In this document: piece after piece, positions 54,744-63,613 of the stretch
Numbering within the stretch: the first letter of the stretch is position 1
Layout: the number at the start of each line of letters is the position of its first letter
Origin: Rickettsia rickettsii
GTDB lineage: Bacteria > Pseudomonadota > Alphaproteobacteria > Rickettsiales > Rickettsiaceae
DNA: 64,000 nt
NCBI RefSeq assembly: GCF_001951015.1
Contig: NZ_CP018914.1
Location: 434,001 to 498,000, forward strand
Direction: 5' to 3'
Made by a program: the position numbers and the translations under genes
The notes under the pieces: generated by a model
Database searches by the model: none
The model's input: only the letters and a program-made list of their open reading frames with translations
Told to the model about the DNA's origin: nothing

Positions 54744-55763
54744 ATGAAGCTAAAAGACATTATGAACTCTTGTATTAGTAAACCTAGAGAAATTGAAACA
54801 GAATATACTGGATTAGCTCAAAAGCAAGAATCAGGATGCAATGTTTATGGTGGGTTAGGATGTAAAAATCAAGAAGTAAAATTTAGCAACTATTATGAGT
54901 TACTTAAAAAAATTCAACAAGGTGAAATAACTTTAGAAGTTCTAGAAAATTTAAGGAAATTAAAAATAGATGATAAAAAATCTTTTCTAGCAGATGCAGC
55001 AGAGGTGATATCTAACAATATGTTACATGAGCTTAATGCAACAATAATGAAACATGCTTTAGATTTAGTTGATTCTAAAGATACAGCTTTTTTACTTCGT
55101 AGAACAAAAGAGGATAGTATATTTCGAGATCTAATATATTTAGAGGCAAAAGAAAACAGGTTTACTGTAGAAATTGATAAAAAAGGAACTTTGAAAATTA
55201 ACTTTCCTAGTGTGATACTTAAGCTTTACAAGCTATTAATTGATCATTTCTATTTGAAAAAATTTGAGGAGGAGGCATTGCAGCAAAAATTATATAAAGA
55301 ATTGTTCACTGATTTCAACATTCCTTTTGAAGAACTAATTGAAAAAAAGGAATTGCAGCAAAAATTATATCAAGAATTATTACCTGATTTCAACATTCCT
55401 TTTGAAGAACTAAATTTTTTTGAACATTTTATTGAATGCTTAAAAGGCTTGTATATTAAAAATAGTTTAGCACGAAGCATAATGAGTTTATTTGTAAGTA
55501 GAGATATTAAAGAACATGCTGTATGTGAAGAATTACTTGAATTAGATACATTTAAAAAATTATTTGAGGCAAAAATGTCATTATATGGAACTTCTGCTGA
55601 TTCTAAATTATTAGTGGTTGATTATGTATTAAATGATGTACAAGGTGTTTATATTAGCAATTTAGCATCTTCAAATATTTTAGATTTAGTAATGCATAGT
55701 CAATCGCATAATGAAACAATAGAATCAATAGAAATTTTGGGTAATAGCTCAGAACCAGTATGA
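54744..55763 (+). CDS. Rickettsia-specific hypothetical protein A (paralogue of next gene)
   Basis: Unrecognised 339-residue cytosolic-looking protein with no signal or membrane segment, preceded by an AAGGAAAAA ribosome-binding site. A helical region of about residues 45-165 (MLHELNATIMKHALDLVDSK, FLLRRTKEDSIFRDLIYLEA) is shared with the following gene, so they are paralogues. Residues of about 178-224 contain a 25-residue tandem duplication (LQQKLYKELFTDFNIPFEEL twice, with an EKKE linker) encoded by a 75-bp direct repeat. Function unknown; a host-interaction role is a guess from lineage restriction and low complexity. Confidence 0.7.
   Translation: MKLKDIMNSCISKPREIETEYTGLAQKQESGCNVYGGLGCKNQEVKFSNYYELLKKIQQGEITLEVLENLRKLKIDDKKSFLADAAEVISNNMLHELNATIMKHALDLVDSKDTAFLLRRTKEDSIFRDLIYLEAKENRFTVEIDKKGTLKINFPSVILKLYKLLIDHFYLKKFEEEALQQKLYKELFTDFNIPFEELIEKKELQQKLYQELLPDFNIPFEELNFFEHFIECLKGLYIKNSLARSIMSLFVSRDIKEHAVCEELLELDTFKKLFEAKMSLYGTSADSKLLVVDYVLNDVQGVYISNLASSNILDLVMHSQSHNETIESIEILGNSSEPV
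55277..55412 (+). repeat. 75-bp tandem direct repeat inside hypothetical protein A
   Basis: Units start at ATTGCAGCAAAAATTATAT 55277 and again at 55352. The second unit ends with TTTTGAAGAACTAA near 55413. They are nearly identical, which implies a recent duplication, and the period (75) keeps the reading frame. Confidence 0.85.
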
Positions 55764-55869
55764 CTTGCTAGATACTGTTTTAAAGTTTTGATTATAAATA
55801 TAGTAAAAACATCTAGAAATTAATTTAATCTATCATTAATATTTAATTATAAGTGAGATTAATACTAAA

Positions 55870-57033
55870 ATGGCTGCAAAAAATAAAAAAGAAACAGTGA
55901 ATACTGAAACAAAAAATTTAGCAAATTTAGTTATCCAAGAAATAGGTAACAAAAATTTTGATTTTGTTGTTTTGCAAAAGATGCAGCAGGCTTTTAGTAC
56001 TGCAAGTAAGCAAAAACAAAGAGAAGCTTTTATAAGTTTGTTAGATAAAAAACTTAATAAAGAGCAATTACATAAACTCAATCAAGCAATAATGGAAAAT
56101 GCAAATGAATTAATGCCGGATAACGATCCTAATTTCGTTTGTCGTACTCCTAATAATAAAGTTTTTCAAGAAATATTATTATTGGAAGCCAAACGCTCAG
56201 GTATGAAAGCAAAATTTAATGATAAAGGAGAATTACAATCTCTTGATGTAAAAGATATAACACAGGAAATATTAGATCACTATAGTATTTTACAAGAAAA
56301 ATTTTATCCCAAAAGAGATTCTAAAGATTTGATAGATAGTAGAATAGCTCAAAGTATTAATTTTTTATTATATGCTCCACTTTTCCGAGAATCAGATATA
56401 TATACAAAATTAGGTTTAAAATCCGCTGAGATAGAGCGAGAAATACAAGATCCTAACGGTAAGTATGCTAAACAATTAGTAGATGCTAAAATAGGAACTA
56501 ATATAAATTTTAATACCAAAGCAAATTTAGAAAATAAAGCACATGAAGGAAAAGAAACTAAGATATCTTCAATAATTGAAAAAGCAATAACAAAACTCAA
56601 GAAAGACAAAAAAGTAAATATTGAAGATAAGAGACAAGGAGAAATAAAAAGGCATTTATCTAAATCTTTAGAAGGCGCTTCTGATTATATATTAACATTC
56701 AAAAAAAATGATTTAGTAGATGTAATATATCAAGGATTAGATAAAGGACAAACTTGGTGGTCAAAGATTGTTAATTATATAGGTATAAAATCATATTCTA
56801 TTTCTAAAGAAAATCTTGAGAAAATAGGCACAATAATAAATAGTGAAATGAAAAATTCTTATACTCCTTTAAAGATAGAAGTACAAGAACAGTTAAAACA
56901 AATCTCAAAAGAGTTAAATAGATTCAATAATCTGGCATTGCCGTTAGAGGCTAAAAAGGTTCAGGCAAAATCTAAAAAACCGCCTGTTCCTCCAAAACCT
57001 GAACACCTCAAAAAAAGAAATCATGGATTGTGA
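55870..57033 (+). CDS. Rickettsia-specific hypothetical protein B with C-terminal proline motif
   Basis: Unrecognised 387-residue hydrophilic protein. Residues of about 10-125 are related to protein A (LHKLNQAIMENANELMPDND, VFQEILLLEAKRSGMKAKFN). The rest is helical and Lys/Glu-rich (KETKISSIIEKAITKLKKDK), with a WWSKIVNYIGIKSYS patch. The end has KSKKPPVPPKPEHL (about 367-380), which fits a class II SH3 ligand (PxxPx+), then KKRNHGL. There is no signal peptide or membrane helix. A secreted effector is possible; nothing in the sequence proves it. Confidence 0.7.
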   Translation: MAAKNKKETVNTETKNLANLVIQEIGNKNFDFVVLQKMQQAFSTASKQKQREAFISLLDKKLNKEQLHKLNQAIMENANELMPDNDPNFVCRTPNNKVFQEILLLEAKRSGMKAKFNDKGELQSLDVKDITQEILDHYSILQEKFYPKRDSKDLIDSRIAQSINFLLYAPLFRESDIYTKLGLKSAEIEREIQDPNGKYAKQLVDAKIGTNINFNTKANLENKAHEGKETKISSIIEKAITKLKKDKKVNIEDKRQGEIKRHLSKSLEGASDYILTFKKNDLVDVIYQGLDKGQTWWSKIVNYIGIKSYSISKENLEKIGTIINSEMKNSYTPLKIEVQEQLKQISKELNRFNNLALPLEAKKVQAKSKKPPVPPKPEHLKKRNHGL

Positions 57034-57069
57034 TGATTTTGTTGTGTGACTTGAAAAATACAATTGTCA

Positions 57070-57215
57070 TCCCGTGATTTATTCACGGGATCTAGCTTAA
57101 AATACTAATAATATTAGTATTTTTATTGTTTTTATGGACCCTGTGGTCAAGCTACGGGGTGATACAGTGGATTTTATTGGTCTACACAAGCAGGCCTTTT
57201 GCGGGAATGACATTA
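57070..57215. repeat. dispersed palindromic repeats (CCCGTGG family) between protein B and fabI
   Basis: GTCATCCCGTGATTTATTCACGGGATCTAG faces TGGACCCTGTGGTCAAGCTACGGGGTGATAC across a small central palindrome (AAATACTAATAATATTAGTATTTTT). The flanks TTGTTGTGTGACTTG and TCTACACAAGCAGGC resemble the outer arms seen elsewhere. Confidence 0.75.
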
Positions 57216-57229
57216 ATCCCTACAATAAT

Positions 57230-58012
57230 TTATAATTTATTACTTCCCATAATATTATAACCGCAATCTACATAATGGATTTCACCGGTAACACCTTTAG
57301 ATAATTCACTAAATAAATATACTGCTGCTCCTCCTACATCTTCTTGGGTAGTATTACGTTTTAACGGTGCAGTTGCAGCGTGAGATTTAAGCATAGTACT
57401 AAAATCACCTATTGCACTAGATGCTAAAGTTTTGATAGGTCCTGCCGAAATAGCATTTACCCTAATATTATTTTCTCCCATATCGTTTGCTAAATATTTT
57501 ATACTAGCCTCAAGTGCAGCTTTGGCGACTCCCATAACGTTATAATTAGGTATAACTTTTTCAGCGCCGTAGTAAGTTAATGTCACAATGCTTCCGCCGT
57601 TATGCATTAAGGCTTCTGCGGACCTTGAGAGTTCTAAAAGAGAGTAACATGATATATGTAAAGAATTATGAAAATTTTCTAAGCTAGTATCAACATAACG
57701 TCCTTTTAATTCATTTTTATCGGCAAAAGCCATACCGTGAAGTAAGAAATCGAAGCTACCCCATTTCTCTTGTATATCATCAAATAAATTACTAATTGAT
57801 TTTGGCTTCGTAACATCAAGTTCGCTAACAAAATTACAACCTATTTCCTCAGCGAGTGGTTTAACTCGTTTTTCTAGTACTCCCGATTGATAAGTAAACC
57901 ATAGCTCTGCTCCGTGTTTTTTAGCAAGCTGTGCAATCGCCCACGATATTGACATATTATTTGCAATACCTGTAATTAAGCCTTTTTTTCCTTGTAGTAA
58001 TCCTGTAGTCAT
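57230..58012 (-). CDS. fabI: Enoyl-[acyl-carrier-protein] reductase FabI (NADH)
   Basis: Last reductive step of type II fatty-acid synthesis and the target of triclosan/diazaborine. It begins LLQGKKGLITGIANNMSISW (cofactor loop without the GxGxxG of classical SDRs, as in FabI). The active-site pattern YGAEKVIPNYNVMGVAKAAL (Tyr-x6-Lys), the substrate loop AISAGPIKTLASSAIGDF and DVGGAAVYLFSELSKGVTGE are present. The 260-residue length is normal. It diverges from lnt at 58088. Confidence 0.97.
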   Translation of the reverse strand: MTTGLLQGKKGLITGIANNMSISWAIAQLAKKHGAELWFTYQSGVLEKRVKPLAEEIGCNFVSELDVTKPKSISNLFDDIQEKWGSFDFLLHGMAFADKNELKGRYVDTSLENFHNSLHISCYSLLELSRSAEALMHNGGSIVTLTYYGAEKVIPNYNVMGVAKAALEASIKYLANDMGENNIRVNAISAGPIKTLASSAIGDFSTMLKSHAATAPLKRNTTQEDVGGAAVYLFSELSKGVTGEIHYVDCGYNIMGSNKL

Positions 58013-58087
58013 TTATTTACTCATTATATTAAAACTTGCTGAAATGATAGCATGATGTATTATTTTGTAAACAAATAATCGATAAAA

Positions 58088-59587
58088 ATGTATAAACCTA
58101 AAATCATATGTTTACTGCTAGGGATATTAAGCGGTTTAGTTTTTGCTCCGACTTTCTTTATACCGGCATTATTAACGTTATCTTACTTATGTTATATAGT
58201 TCAAAAATCCGAAAATTGGCAAGAAGCCACAAAATTTGGTTATTTATTTGGTTTTGGGCATTTTTTAAGTGGAATATATTGGATAAGTATCGGTGTTAGC
58301 GTTTATATTGCAGATTTTTGGTGGGCAATTCCTTTTGCGTTATTTGGACTACCTATAGTTTTAGCTTGCTTTATATCGGCAAGCTGCACGCTTAGTTTTT
58401 TTGCTAAAAATAATAAATATTACCAATTTATATTCTGTTTATGTTGGGTATTATTTGAGTGGGTACGTTCATGGATTTTTACCGGTCTTCCTTGGAATTT
58501 GATTGGTTATGCTTTTTCGTTTTCAGATATTTTAATACAGCCTTTAAGTATAATAGGGATATATGGGCTTAGTTTTATAGTTATATATATTTCTACATCA
58601 GCTTATCCTTTATTTAGCAAGCAATTTACTCAGTTAAAAATATTACTAGCTAGTTCAGTCCTAGTATTAACCATCATTGTCATTTATGGAGCAGTAAGGC
58701 TAAGTAATAACCATACAAATTTCACTGATATAAAAGTACGATTAGTGCAACCTTCAATACCTCAAACCGCAAAATGGAATGAAGAAGAATTTTGGCATAA
58801 TTTAATGCTACATATTAATTTATCAGAAAATTTGGAACCTACCGATTTAATTATTTGGTCTGAGGCAGCATTAGTAGTACCTGATGATATACCACAAGTT
58901 AAATCAAAATTATTAAAAATGCTAAATTCTACAAATGCTATTTTGATAACAGGAGGAATTTCGGATAATAAAAAACAAGGTGATGAGTTTGAACTTTACT
59001 CAGCTATGTATGCTCTTGATAAAAATAATCATAAATTATTTGAATACCATAAATCACATTTAGTACCTTTCGGTGAGTATATGCCCCTTAAAAAGATACT
59101 ACCGTTTAAAAAATTAACTCATGGTTTAATTGATTATAAAGAAGGAAACGGAGGGCTTGTGTATCTTGAAAAATATAATCTTAAAATTAAACCTTTAATT
59201 TGTTATGAATCTATTTTTCCTGATTTTGTACGGACGAATAATGAAATAGCCGATGTAATAATTAATATTACAAATGATGCATGGTATGGTAAATCCAGCG
59301 GTCCATATCAGCATTTTCATATTAGTAGAAGTAGAGCCGTAGAGAACGGTTTACCTATGATTAGAGTAGCGAATAACGGTATTTCAGCTATAGTAGATCC
59401 TTTTGGCAGAACAATAAAAAAACTAAATCTAAATGAAATAAATGATACTCAAGGTTTAATTCCTAAAAAACTAATCTCTCCCACTATATTCTCGCAATTC
59501 GGTAATTTTACTATTTTATTACTCATCGTTTTTATACTTTTAATTAATTATTTATTAGCCTTGATTCTTGATAACAAAGGGTTTTAG
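58088..59587 (+). CDS. lnt: Apolipoprotein N-acyltransferase Lnt
   Basis: Inner-membrane enzyme adding the third acyl chain to lipoproteins. Six or more hydrophobic segments at the N-terminal half are followed by a nitrilase-fold domain. The catalytic Glu is in [14 protein letters not shown], Lys in [17 protein letters not shown] and Cys in [16 protein letters not shown], matching the E-K-C triad. [20 protein letters not shown] and a last hydrophobic segment follow. The 499-residue length is normal. Confidence 0.96.
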   Translation: MYKPKIICLLLGILSGLVFAPTFFIPALLTLSYLCYIVQKSENWQEATKFGYLFGFGHFLSGIYWISIGVSVYIADFWWAIPFALFGLPIVLACFISASCTLSFFAKNNKYYQFIFCLCWVLFEWVRSWIFTGLPWNLIGYAFSFSDILIQPLSIIGIYGLSFIVIYISTSAYPLFSKQFTQLKILLASSVLVLTIIVIYGAVRLSNNHTNFTDIKVRLVQPSIPQTAKWNEEEFWHNLMLHINLSENLEPTDLIIWSEAALVVPDDIPQVKSKLLKMLNSTNAILITGGISDNKKQGDEFELYSAMYALDKNNHKLFEYHKSHLVPFGEYMPLKKILPFKKLTHGLIDYKEGNGGLVYLEKYNLKIKPLICYESIFPDFVRTNNEIADVIINITNDAWYGKSSGPYQHFHISRSRAVENGLPMIRVANNGISAIVDPFGRTIKKLNLNEINDTQGLIPKKLISPTIFSQFGNFTILLLIVFILLINYLLALILDNKGF

Positions 59588-59705
59588 TATTATTATATTA
59601 AATTTTTAATAAAGTTGCTTGATTAAATATAAAGTAATATATACTGCATTTAAAGTTGAATAGCCTTTATCAATAATTAATTTTTAATTAAAGCTTATTG
59701 TTAAA

Positions 59706-60187
59706 ATGAATGATTCAATAAAACATCCAGACAAACTCGCAAGTGAACGTTTAAAAGAACTACGTCTTGCTGTAGGTATTATCCAAAAAGAATTAGGGCA
59801 AGCTTTTTCGATATTAGTGCTCTCCAAGTTAAAAAATATTAAGAAGGTTTAAGTAATATACCTATAAGTAGGTTATATGTTTTTGCAAAAGTTTTCAATA
59901 CGCCTTTAAAATATTTCTTTAATAGTTCTGAAGAAGAAAAGTTAAAAGCTGACAATGAAAATACTCCTAATAATAAAATTGAATATCTATTCAAAGAAAT
60001 AGAAAGTGATTTCTTAAATAATATTGCTTAAGCAGAAGGGCAATATGAACATGACGTCTCTTTTGATTATAAAGAATTATCAAGGACTATGGAAAGAGCA
60101 CTTTTATCGTTAACTAGAGCATTTACTACAAATATTAGAAAAATAATCATTGAACGTGTCAGATCAGTATCGATACCTTGGGAATAA
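59706..60187 (+). pseudogene. XRE-family transcriptional regulator, frameshifted
   Basis: Starts MNDSIKHPDKLASERLKELR and LAVGIIQKELGQAFS, shifts near 59810 to a helix-turn-helix end (ISALQVKKY.EGLSNIPISRLYVF), and continues AKVFNTPLKYFFNSSEEEKL. An in-frame TAA near 60030 (NIA*AEGQYEH) precedes LSLTRAFTTNIRKIIIERV and the stop at 60187. Rickettsia carry related phage-type repressors. Not functional as read. Confidence 0.8.
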
Positions 60188-60290
60188 TATTTAAATTTTC
60201 ATTGACTTAGCATTACCAAAGTATTAATTTTTATTAAGGTTTAGTAAATTCTGAACCGTCAACAATTATTAAATATATTGGAGGAAGGTT

Positions 60291-61094
60291 ATGAGTAAAA
60301 GTAAGGCTATTGAAAATAACGGTATTAGTAATACCAATAGTCCAAATTGTAAATATATGGCCCCAAGACCGGAAGGAGTAAAACCTACCTGTGTAGTAAT
60401 TACTTATTCTGTAAGCAAGGATATTAAGACTGTTCGTGAAGTATTGGATGAGCGAGGTGCAAGTGTTCATTACATAATTGATAAGGATGGGACTCAAAAA
60501 GAATATCATAATGATTTAACAGATCAAGCTTTTTATGCAGGCAAGAGTAGTTGGAAAGGAGAAGTAGGTGTTAATAAGTTTGGTATTGGAGTCATGCTTA
60601 TTAATGATGCAAAAAGTGATTTTCCTGAAGAGCAAATAGGGCAATTAAAAGAATTTCTTAAGGATGTAACAGAAAGATATCCAAATTTAGATTTAAAACA
60701 TGATTTAGTCGGTCTTGGTGAAGTAACTGTAAACCGAGAGGGCAATGCTCATATAGCTCCTGGATCAAAATTTCCTTGGAAAGAATTAGCTGAAGCTGGT
60801 TTTGGTAGATATTTTGAGACTACGCAAGAGCAAAAGAGTAAATTATTATTAAGTCTTGATAGTACTGGAGAAAAAGTTAATACTTTACAGGAAAATTTAA
60901 AAGAATATGGCTATGGAGTAGAATCCACAAGTACATTTGATCAATTTACTCAGCAAGCAGTGAGAGTATTTAATGATCGTTATGGTACAGGTTTACCAAA
61001 CGAAGAGCCACCTGTAAGTTGGACTGAAGCAGGTCAAGATGTTCTATCGCAATTACTAGGGCAAACGGTATTAGAACAAACAGAAAATGCATAG
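60291..61094 (+). CDS. AmpD/Amidase_2-fold protein with C-terminal peptidoglycan-binding domain (R. conorii RC0497-like)
   Basis: 267 residues with no signal peptide. Residues of about 30-170 follow the N-acetylmuramoyl-L-alanine amidase (Amidase_2/PGRP) fold: TCVVITYSVS, GASVHYIIDKDGTQKEYHND, QAFYAGKSSWKGEVGVNKFG, IGVMLINDAK and HIAPGSKFPWKELAEAG. The last 70 or so residues are a PG_binding_1-like domain (LQENLKEYGYGVESTSTFDQ, TQQAVRVFNDRYG). Compared with AmpD/AmiD, the three zinc ligands seem to be Thr38, Leu142 and Ala156, and the catalytic Glu is Met102. A very strong ribosome-binding site (GGAGGAAGG) precedes the start. I recall the R. conorii homologue being described as an amidase, so activity must be tested. 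Confidence 0.88.
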   Translation: MSKSKAIENNGISNTNSPNCKYMAPRPEGVKPTCVVITYSVSKDIKTVREVLDERGASVHYIIDKDGTQKEYHNDLTDQAFYAGKSSWKGEVGVNKFGIGVMLINDAKSDFPEEQIGQLKEFLKDVTERYPNLDLKHDLVGLGEVTVNREGNAHIAPGSKFPWKELAEAGFGRYFETTQEQKSKLLLSLDSTGEKVNTLQENLKEYGYGVESTSTFDQFTQQAVRVFNDRYGTGLPNEEPPVSWTEAGQDVLSQLLGQTVLEQTENA

Positions 61095-61119
61095 TTTAAG
61101 AAATGAGTTCCTTTTTCAT

Positions 61120-61372
61120 TTTGCAAGCCTTGCTGCATGGGTACTGAATCGTCATTAAGAGGGTTAATGGCTTGTTTAGGTCATTCCTGCGTGGATCGAT
61201 TCCACCCCTGTCATCCTGAGACTTGATCGCGGGATCCAATTTAAAATACTAAAAATTTAGTATTTTAAAGTTACTTTTATGGATGCCGTGGTCAAGCCAC
61301 GGTATGACATCGAGTAGGTTGTTTGTAGCCGTGCAACAACTTTATGCAATAATAACGTTTCGTAAAAGCGGT
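61120..61372. repeat. cluster of dispersed palindromic repeats
   Basis: Includes TTGCTGCATGGGTACTGAATCG, then GTCATTCCTGCGTGGATCGATT, then a facing pair GTCATCCTGAGACTTGATCGCG / GCCGTGGTCAAGCCACGGTATGAC with a central AAATACTAAAAATTTAGTATTTT palindrome, and finally AGCCGTGCAACAAC. No gene is seen here; the stretch downstream to 61851 holds the long palindrome and the terminator listed separately. Confidence 0.75.
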
Positions 61373-61467
61373 CATGACATCGAAGTATAGGCTATCTCAA
61401 GTAATTTTTTAGTACTATTTATTGGTTATTGACATAATCTAAAAATAGTGCTAAACATTAAAAATTA

Positions 61468-61630
61468 AGAGGCTATCTGTAAATAAGTTTTAATTGGTAA
61501 TTAAAGAGCTTGTTTAGTGAAAATTGATAAGATTTTTGAAAGAATATTACTTTATATTTCAAAAAAGTCTTACAATTTGCAGTAAAAAATAATTTAATTA
61601 CCAATTAAAACTTATTTACAGATAGCCTCT
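61468..61630. repeat. 163-bp palindromic element with perfect 38-bp inverted repeats
   Basis: The arm 61468-61505 (AGAGGCTATCTGTAAATAAG...) is the exact reverse complement of 61593-61630. The 87-bp middle is itself an imperfect palindrome (ATTGATAAGATTTTTGAAA facing TTTCAAAAAAGTCTTACAAT). No frame of useful length is inside. The layout fits a foldback or MITE-type element made from the two ends of a transposon, different from the RPEs and other repeats here. Confidence 0.85.
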
Positions 61631-61637
61631 AAGGTAG

Positions 61638-61688
61638 AGCTTTCTTGACTATTTAGCTTCTAGTCAAAGAAAGCTAAGTTTTTTATCT
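61638..61688 (+). terminator. probable rho-independent terminator
   Basis: Stem AGCTTTCTTGACT / AGTCAAAGAAAGCT with one bulged base and an 11-base loop, followed by AAGTTTTTTAT. It would stop transcripts coming from the amidase-like gene side before the ABC operon. Confidence 0.65.
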
Positions 61689-61851
61689 TTACTTTATATT
61701 TCTACAGTTAAAAATATTTATGATATCTTTAAAGGTTAATAGTTTAATACAAAATTGGCGTTGGCGTAGATAATTTTTTTGCGTTTATGTGTTTGCTATA
61801 TGCAAATTTAAATTTTGATTATTAAATTATAACTTATAACAGGATATTAAA

Positions 61852-62769
61852 ATGTTTATCTCTAATATTTTTCAAAAATTTTTTTCTTGTCTTTTTGTTT
61901 TATTCATCACAGCTGCAGTTTATGCGGATCAAAAAAAAGTAGCAGTTATTGTTCCACTTGAACATGCCGCAATGACTGAGATTATATCAGGAATTAAAGA
62001 GTCGCTAAAAGATATAGATGCAGAAATTATAGTTAAAAATGCTCATGCTGATTCTAATATTTTACTTGCCATTATAAAGCAAATAAAAGATCAGGATATT
62101 GATGTAATAATTCCAATAGGCACGACAGCCAGCCAAACTGTTATTTCTCATATAACAAATAAACCGATTGTTTGTGCTGCTGCTATGATTAATAGTAAAA
62201 ACCTACCTTTAGTTACTGGTGTTAACGATGAGATAAAAATCACTGACACCATTAGTAAATTACCTGTTTTACAGAATATCACTTTAATTTATAGCAGTAG
62301 CGAGAAAGTTATACCTGAAGTAGAAATGTTAAAATTATATGCTGGAAAAAACAATATTTCTCTGCACACGGTAATGATACAAAATTTCAATGATATGCCT
62401 GTGGCTGTAAAAAATGCTCCTGAAAATACGCAGAGTTTTATAATTTTGAAAGATCATTTAATAGTCAGTGGGATTAATATTTTAAAGCAAGAAGCATTTA
62501 AACGCCGTATTCCGATAATTGCTTCCGATGAAGGTTCGGTAATGAGCGGGGCAACTATTGCGGTAGGAGTACAAGAGAAGCAAATAGGCGTAGAAGCAGG
62601 TTTAATGGCAAAAAAAATCTTACAAGGAATAGAACCGAAAGATATTCCATTTGGGGATATGAAAGACTTAACTTTATTTATTAACCTTAAATCATTTGTT
62701 AAACAAGATATTCTTACTAAAGAAAATTTATCCGTACTTCCTTTCGCGCGTAAAGAACTTGAAGAGTAG
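61852..62769 (+). CDS. ABC transporter substrate-binding protein (COG2984/TrpX type)
   Basis: Periplasmic binding protein of 305 residues with a signal peptide (FFSCLFVLFITAAVYA, cut before DQKKVAV). The type I periplasmic fold shows VAVIVPLEHAAMTEIISGIK, DIDVIIPIGTTASQTVISHI, KPIVCAAAMIN and FKRRIPIIASDEGSVMSGAT. The COG2984 family is linked to uptake of tryptophan/tyrosine-like or other small organic ligands in other bacteria; the ligand here is unknown. It begins a three-gene operon (binding protein, permease, ATPase) with a 4-bp gap to the permease and an AGGAT ribosome-binding site. Confidence 0.92.
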   Translation: MFISNIFQKFFSCLFVLFITAAVYADQKKVAVIVPLEHAAMTEIISGIKESLKDIDAEIIVKNAHADSNILLAIIKQIKDQDIDVIIPIGTTASQTVISHITNKPIVCAAAMINSKNLPLVTGVNDEIKITDTISKLPVLQNITLIYSSSEKVIPEVEMLKLYAGKNNISLHTVMIQNFNDMPVAVKNAPENTQSFIILKDHLIVSGINILKQEAFKRRIPIIASDEGSVMSGATIAVGVQEKQIGVEAGLMAKKILQGIEPKDIPFGDMKDLTLFINLKSFVKQDILTKENLSVLPFARKELEE

Positions 62770-62773
62770 TAAC

Positions 62774-63613
62774 ATGAACATTTTAGTTACTGCTCTTGAG
62801 CAATCCTTAATAATGCTGCCGCTTATTTTAGGGATGTATATAAGTTATCGGATTCTCAAAATTACCGATCTTACCGTAGACGGTACTTATGTACTTGGTG
62901 CGGCAGTGTTTGCCCGCAGCCTTTCATTTGGGTTATTGCCTGCATTAATATTTGCCGTAATAGCAGGCGGAATTATAGGCAGTATAGTTAGTGTTATGCA
63001 GAAGAATAACCGCATTAACGGGCTTATAGCCGGAATACTTGCAAGTTTTATGCTTTATTCGGTTAACTTACAAATTATGCAGCGTCCTAATATATCGGTT
63101 CTTGGTATGCCGACTCTATTATCTATATTAGAGCTCGAAAATTGGTTAATACCTTTAGTAATAATCAATTGTCTTATTATATGTTCAGTTATAATTTTAT
63201 TAAAAGGTAAGCTCGGTTTATTTCTTCGTGCTTTTGGTTTTAATAAAGATTTATTGATTAATTTAGGAAAACCTGCTGAGCTTTACCGTACTATCGGTTT
63301 TAGCATAAGTAATTGTTTTGCTGCTTTAACCGGTACTTTATCTGCACAAGTAAATGGTTTTGCCGATATTAATATGGGTTTCGGGGTTGCACTAGTCGGT
63401 ATTGGTGCAATTGTTATAGGGCGTCATATTTTAATCCATGATAATAATTTTAATGCGTTTAAAGAGATATTGTCTTGTTTGATAGGTATATTATTTTACT
63501 TTATTGCTTTGGGCTTTTTACTCCGAATTGGAATCGATCCCATAAATCTTAAGCTTATTTTAGGTATAGTATTGTTTATTTCGTTGAGTTCTGTAAAAAG
63601 AGAGGCTTTATGA
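62774..63613 (+). CDS. ABC transporter permease (COG4120 type)
   Basis: Membrane permease of 279 residues; the start at 62774 follows the binding-protein stop by 4 bp (GAAGAGTAGTAACATG). An earlier in-frame ATG at 62696 lies within the upstream gene. Eight or so hydrophobic segments are seen, with the branched-chain-type permease signature IADLTVDGTYVLGAA-like (here ITDLTVDGTYVLGAAVFARS) and a late FADINMGFGVALVGIGAIVI segment. Its stop overlaps the ATPase start in ATGA. Confidence 0.92.
   Translation: MNILVTALEQSLIMLPLILGMYISYRILKITDLTVDGTYVLGAAVFARSLSFGLLPALIFAVIAGGIIGSIVSVMQKNNRINGLIAGILASFMLYSVNLQIMQRPNISVLGMPTLLSILELENWLIPLVIINCLIICSVIILLKGKLGLFLRAFGFNKDLLINLGKPAELYRTIGFSISNCFAALTGTLSAQVNGFADINMGFGVALVGIGAIVIGRHILIHDNNFNAFKEILSCLIGILFYFIALGFLLRIGIDPINLKLILGIVLFISLSSVKREAL

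Noticed and set aside
55277..55412. Two-unit repeat as a CRISPR or VNTR of regulatory type
   Set aside because: It is an in-frame 75-bp duplication of coding sequence within one gene.
19751..61372. A CRISPR array
   Set aside because: The repeats are dispersed, of several families and palindromic. No regular repeat-spacer series is present and no cas gene is seen.
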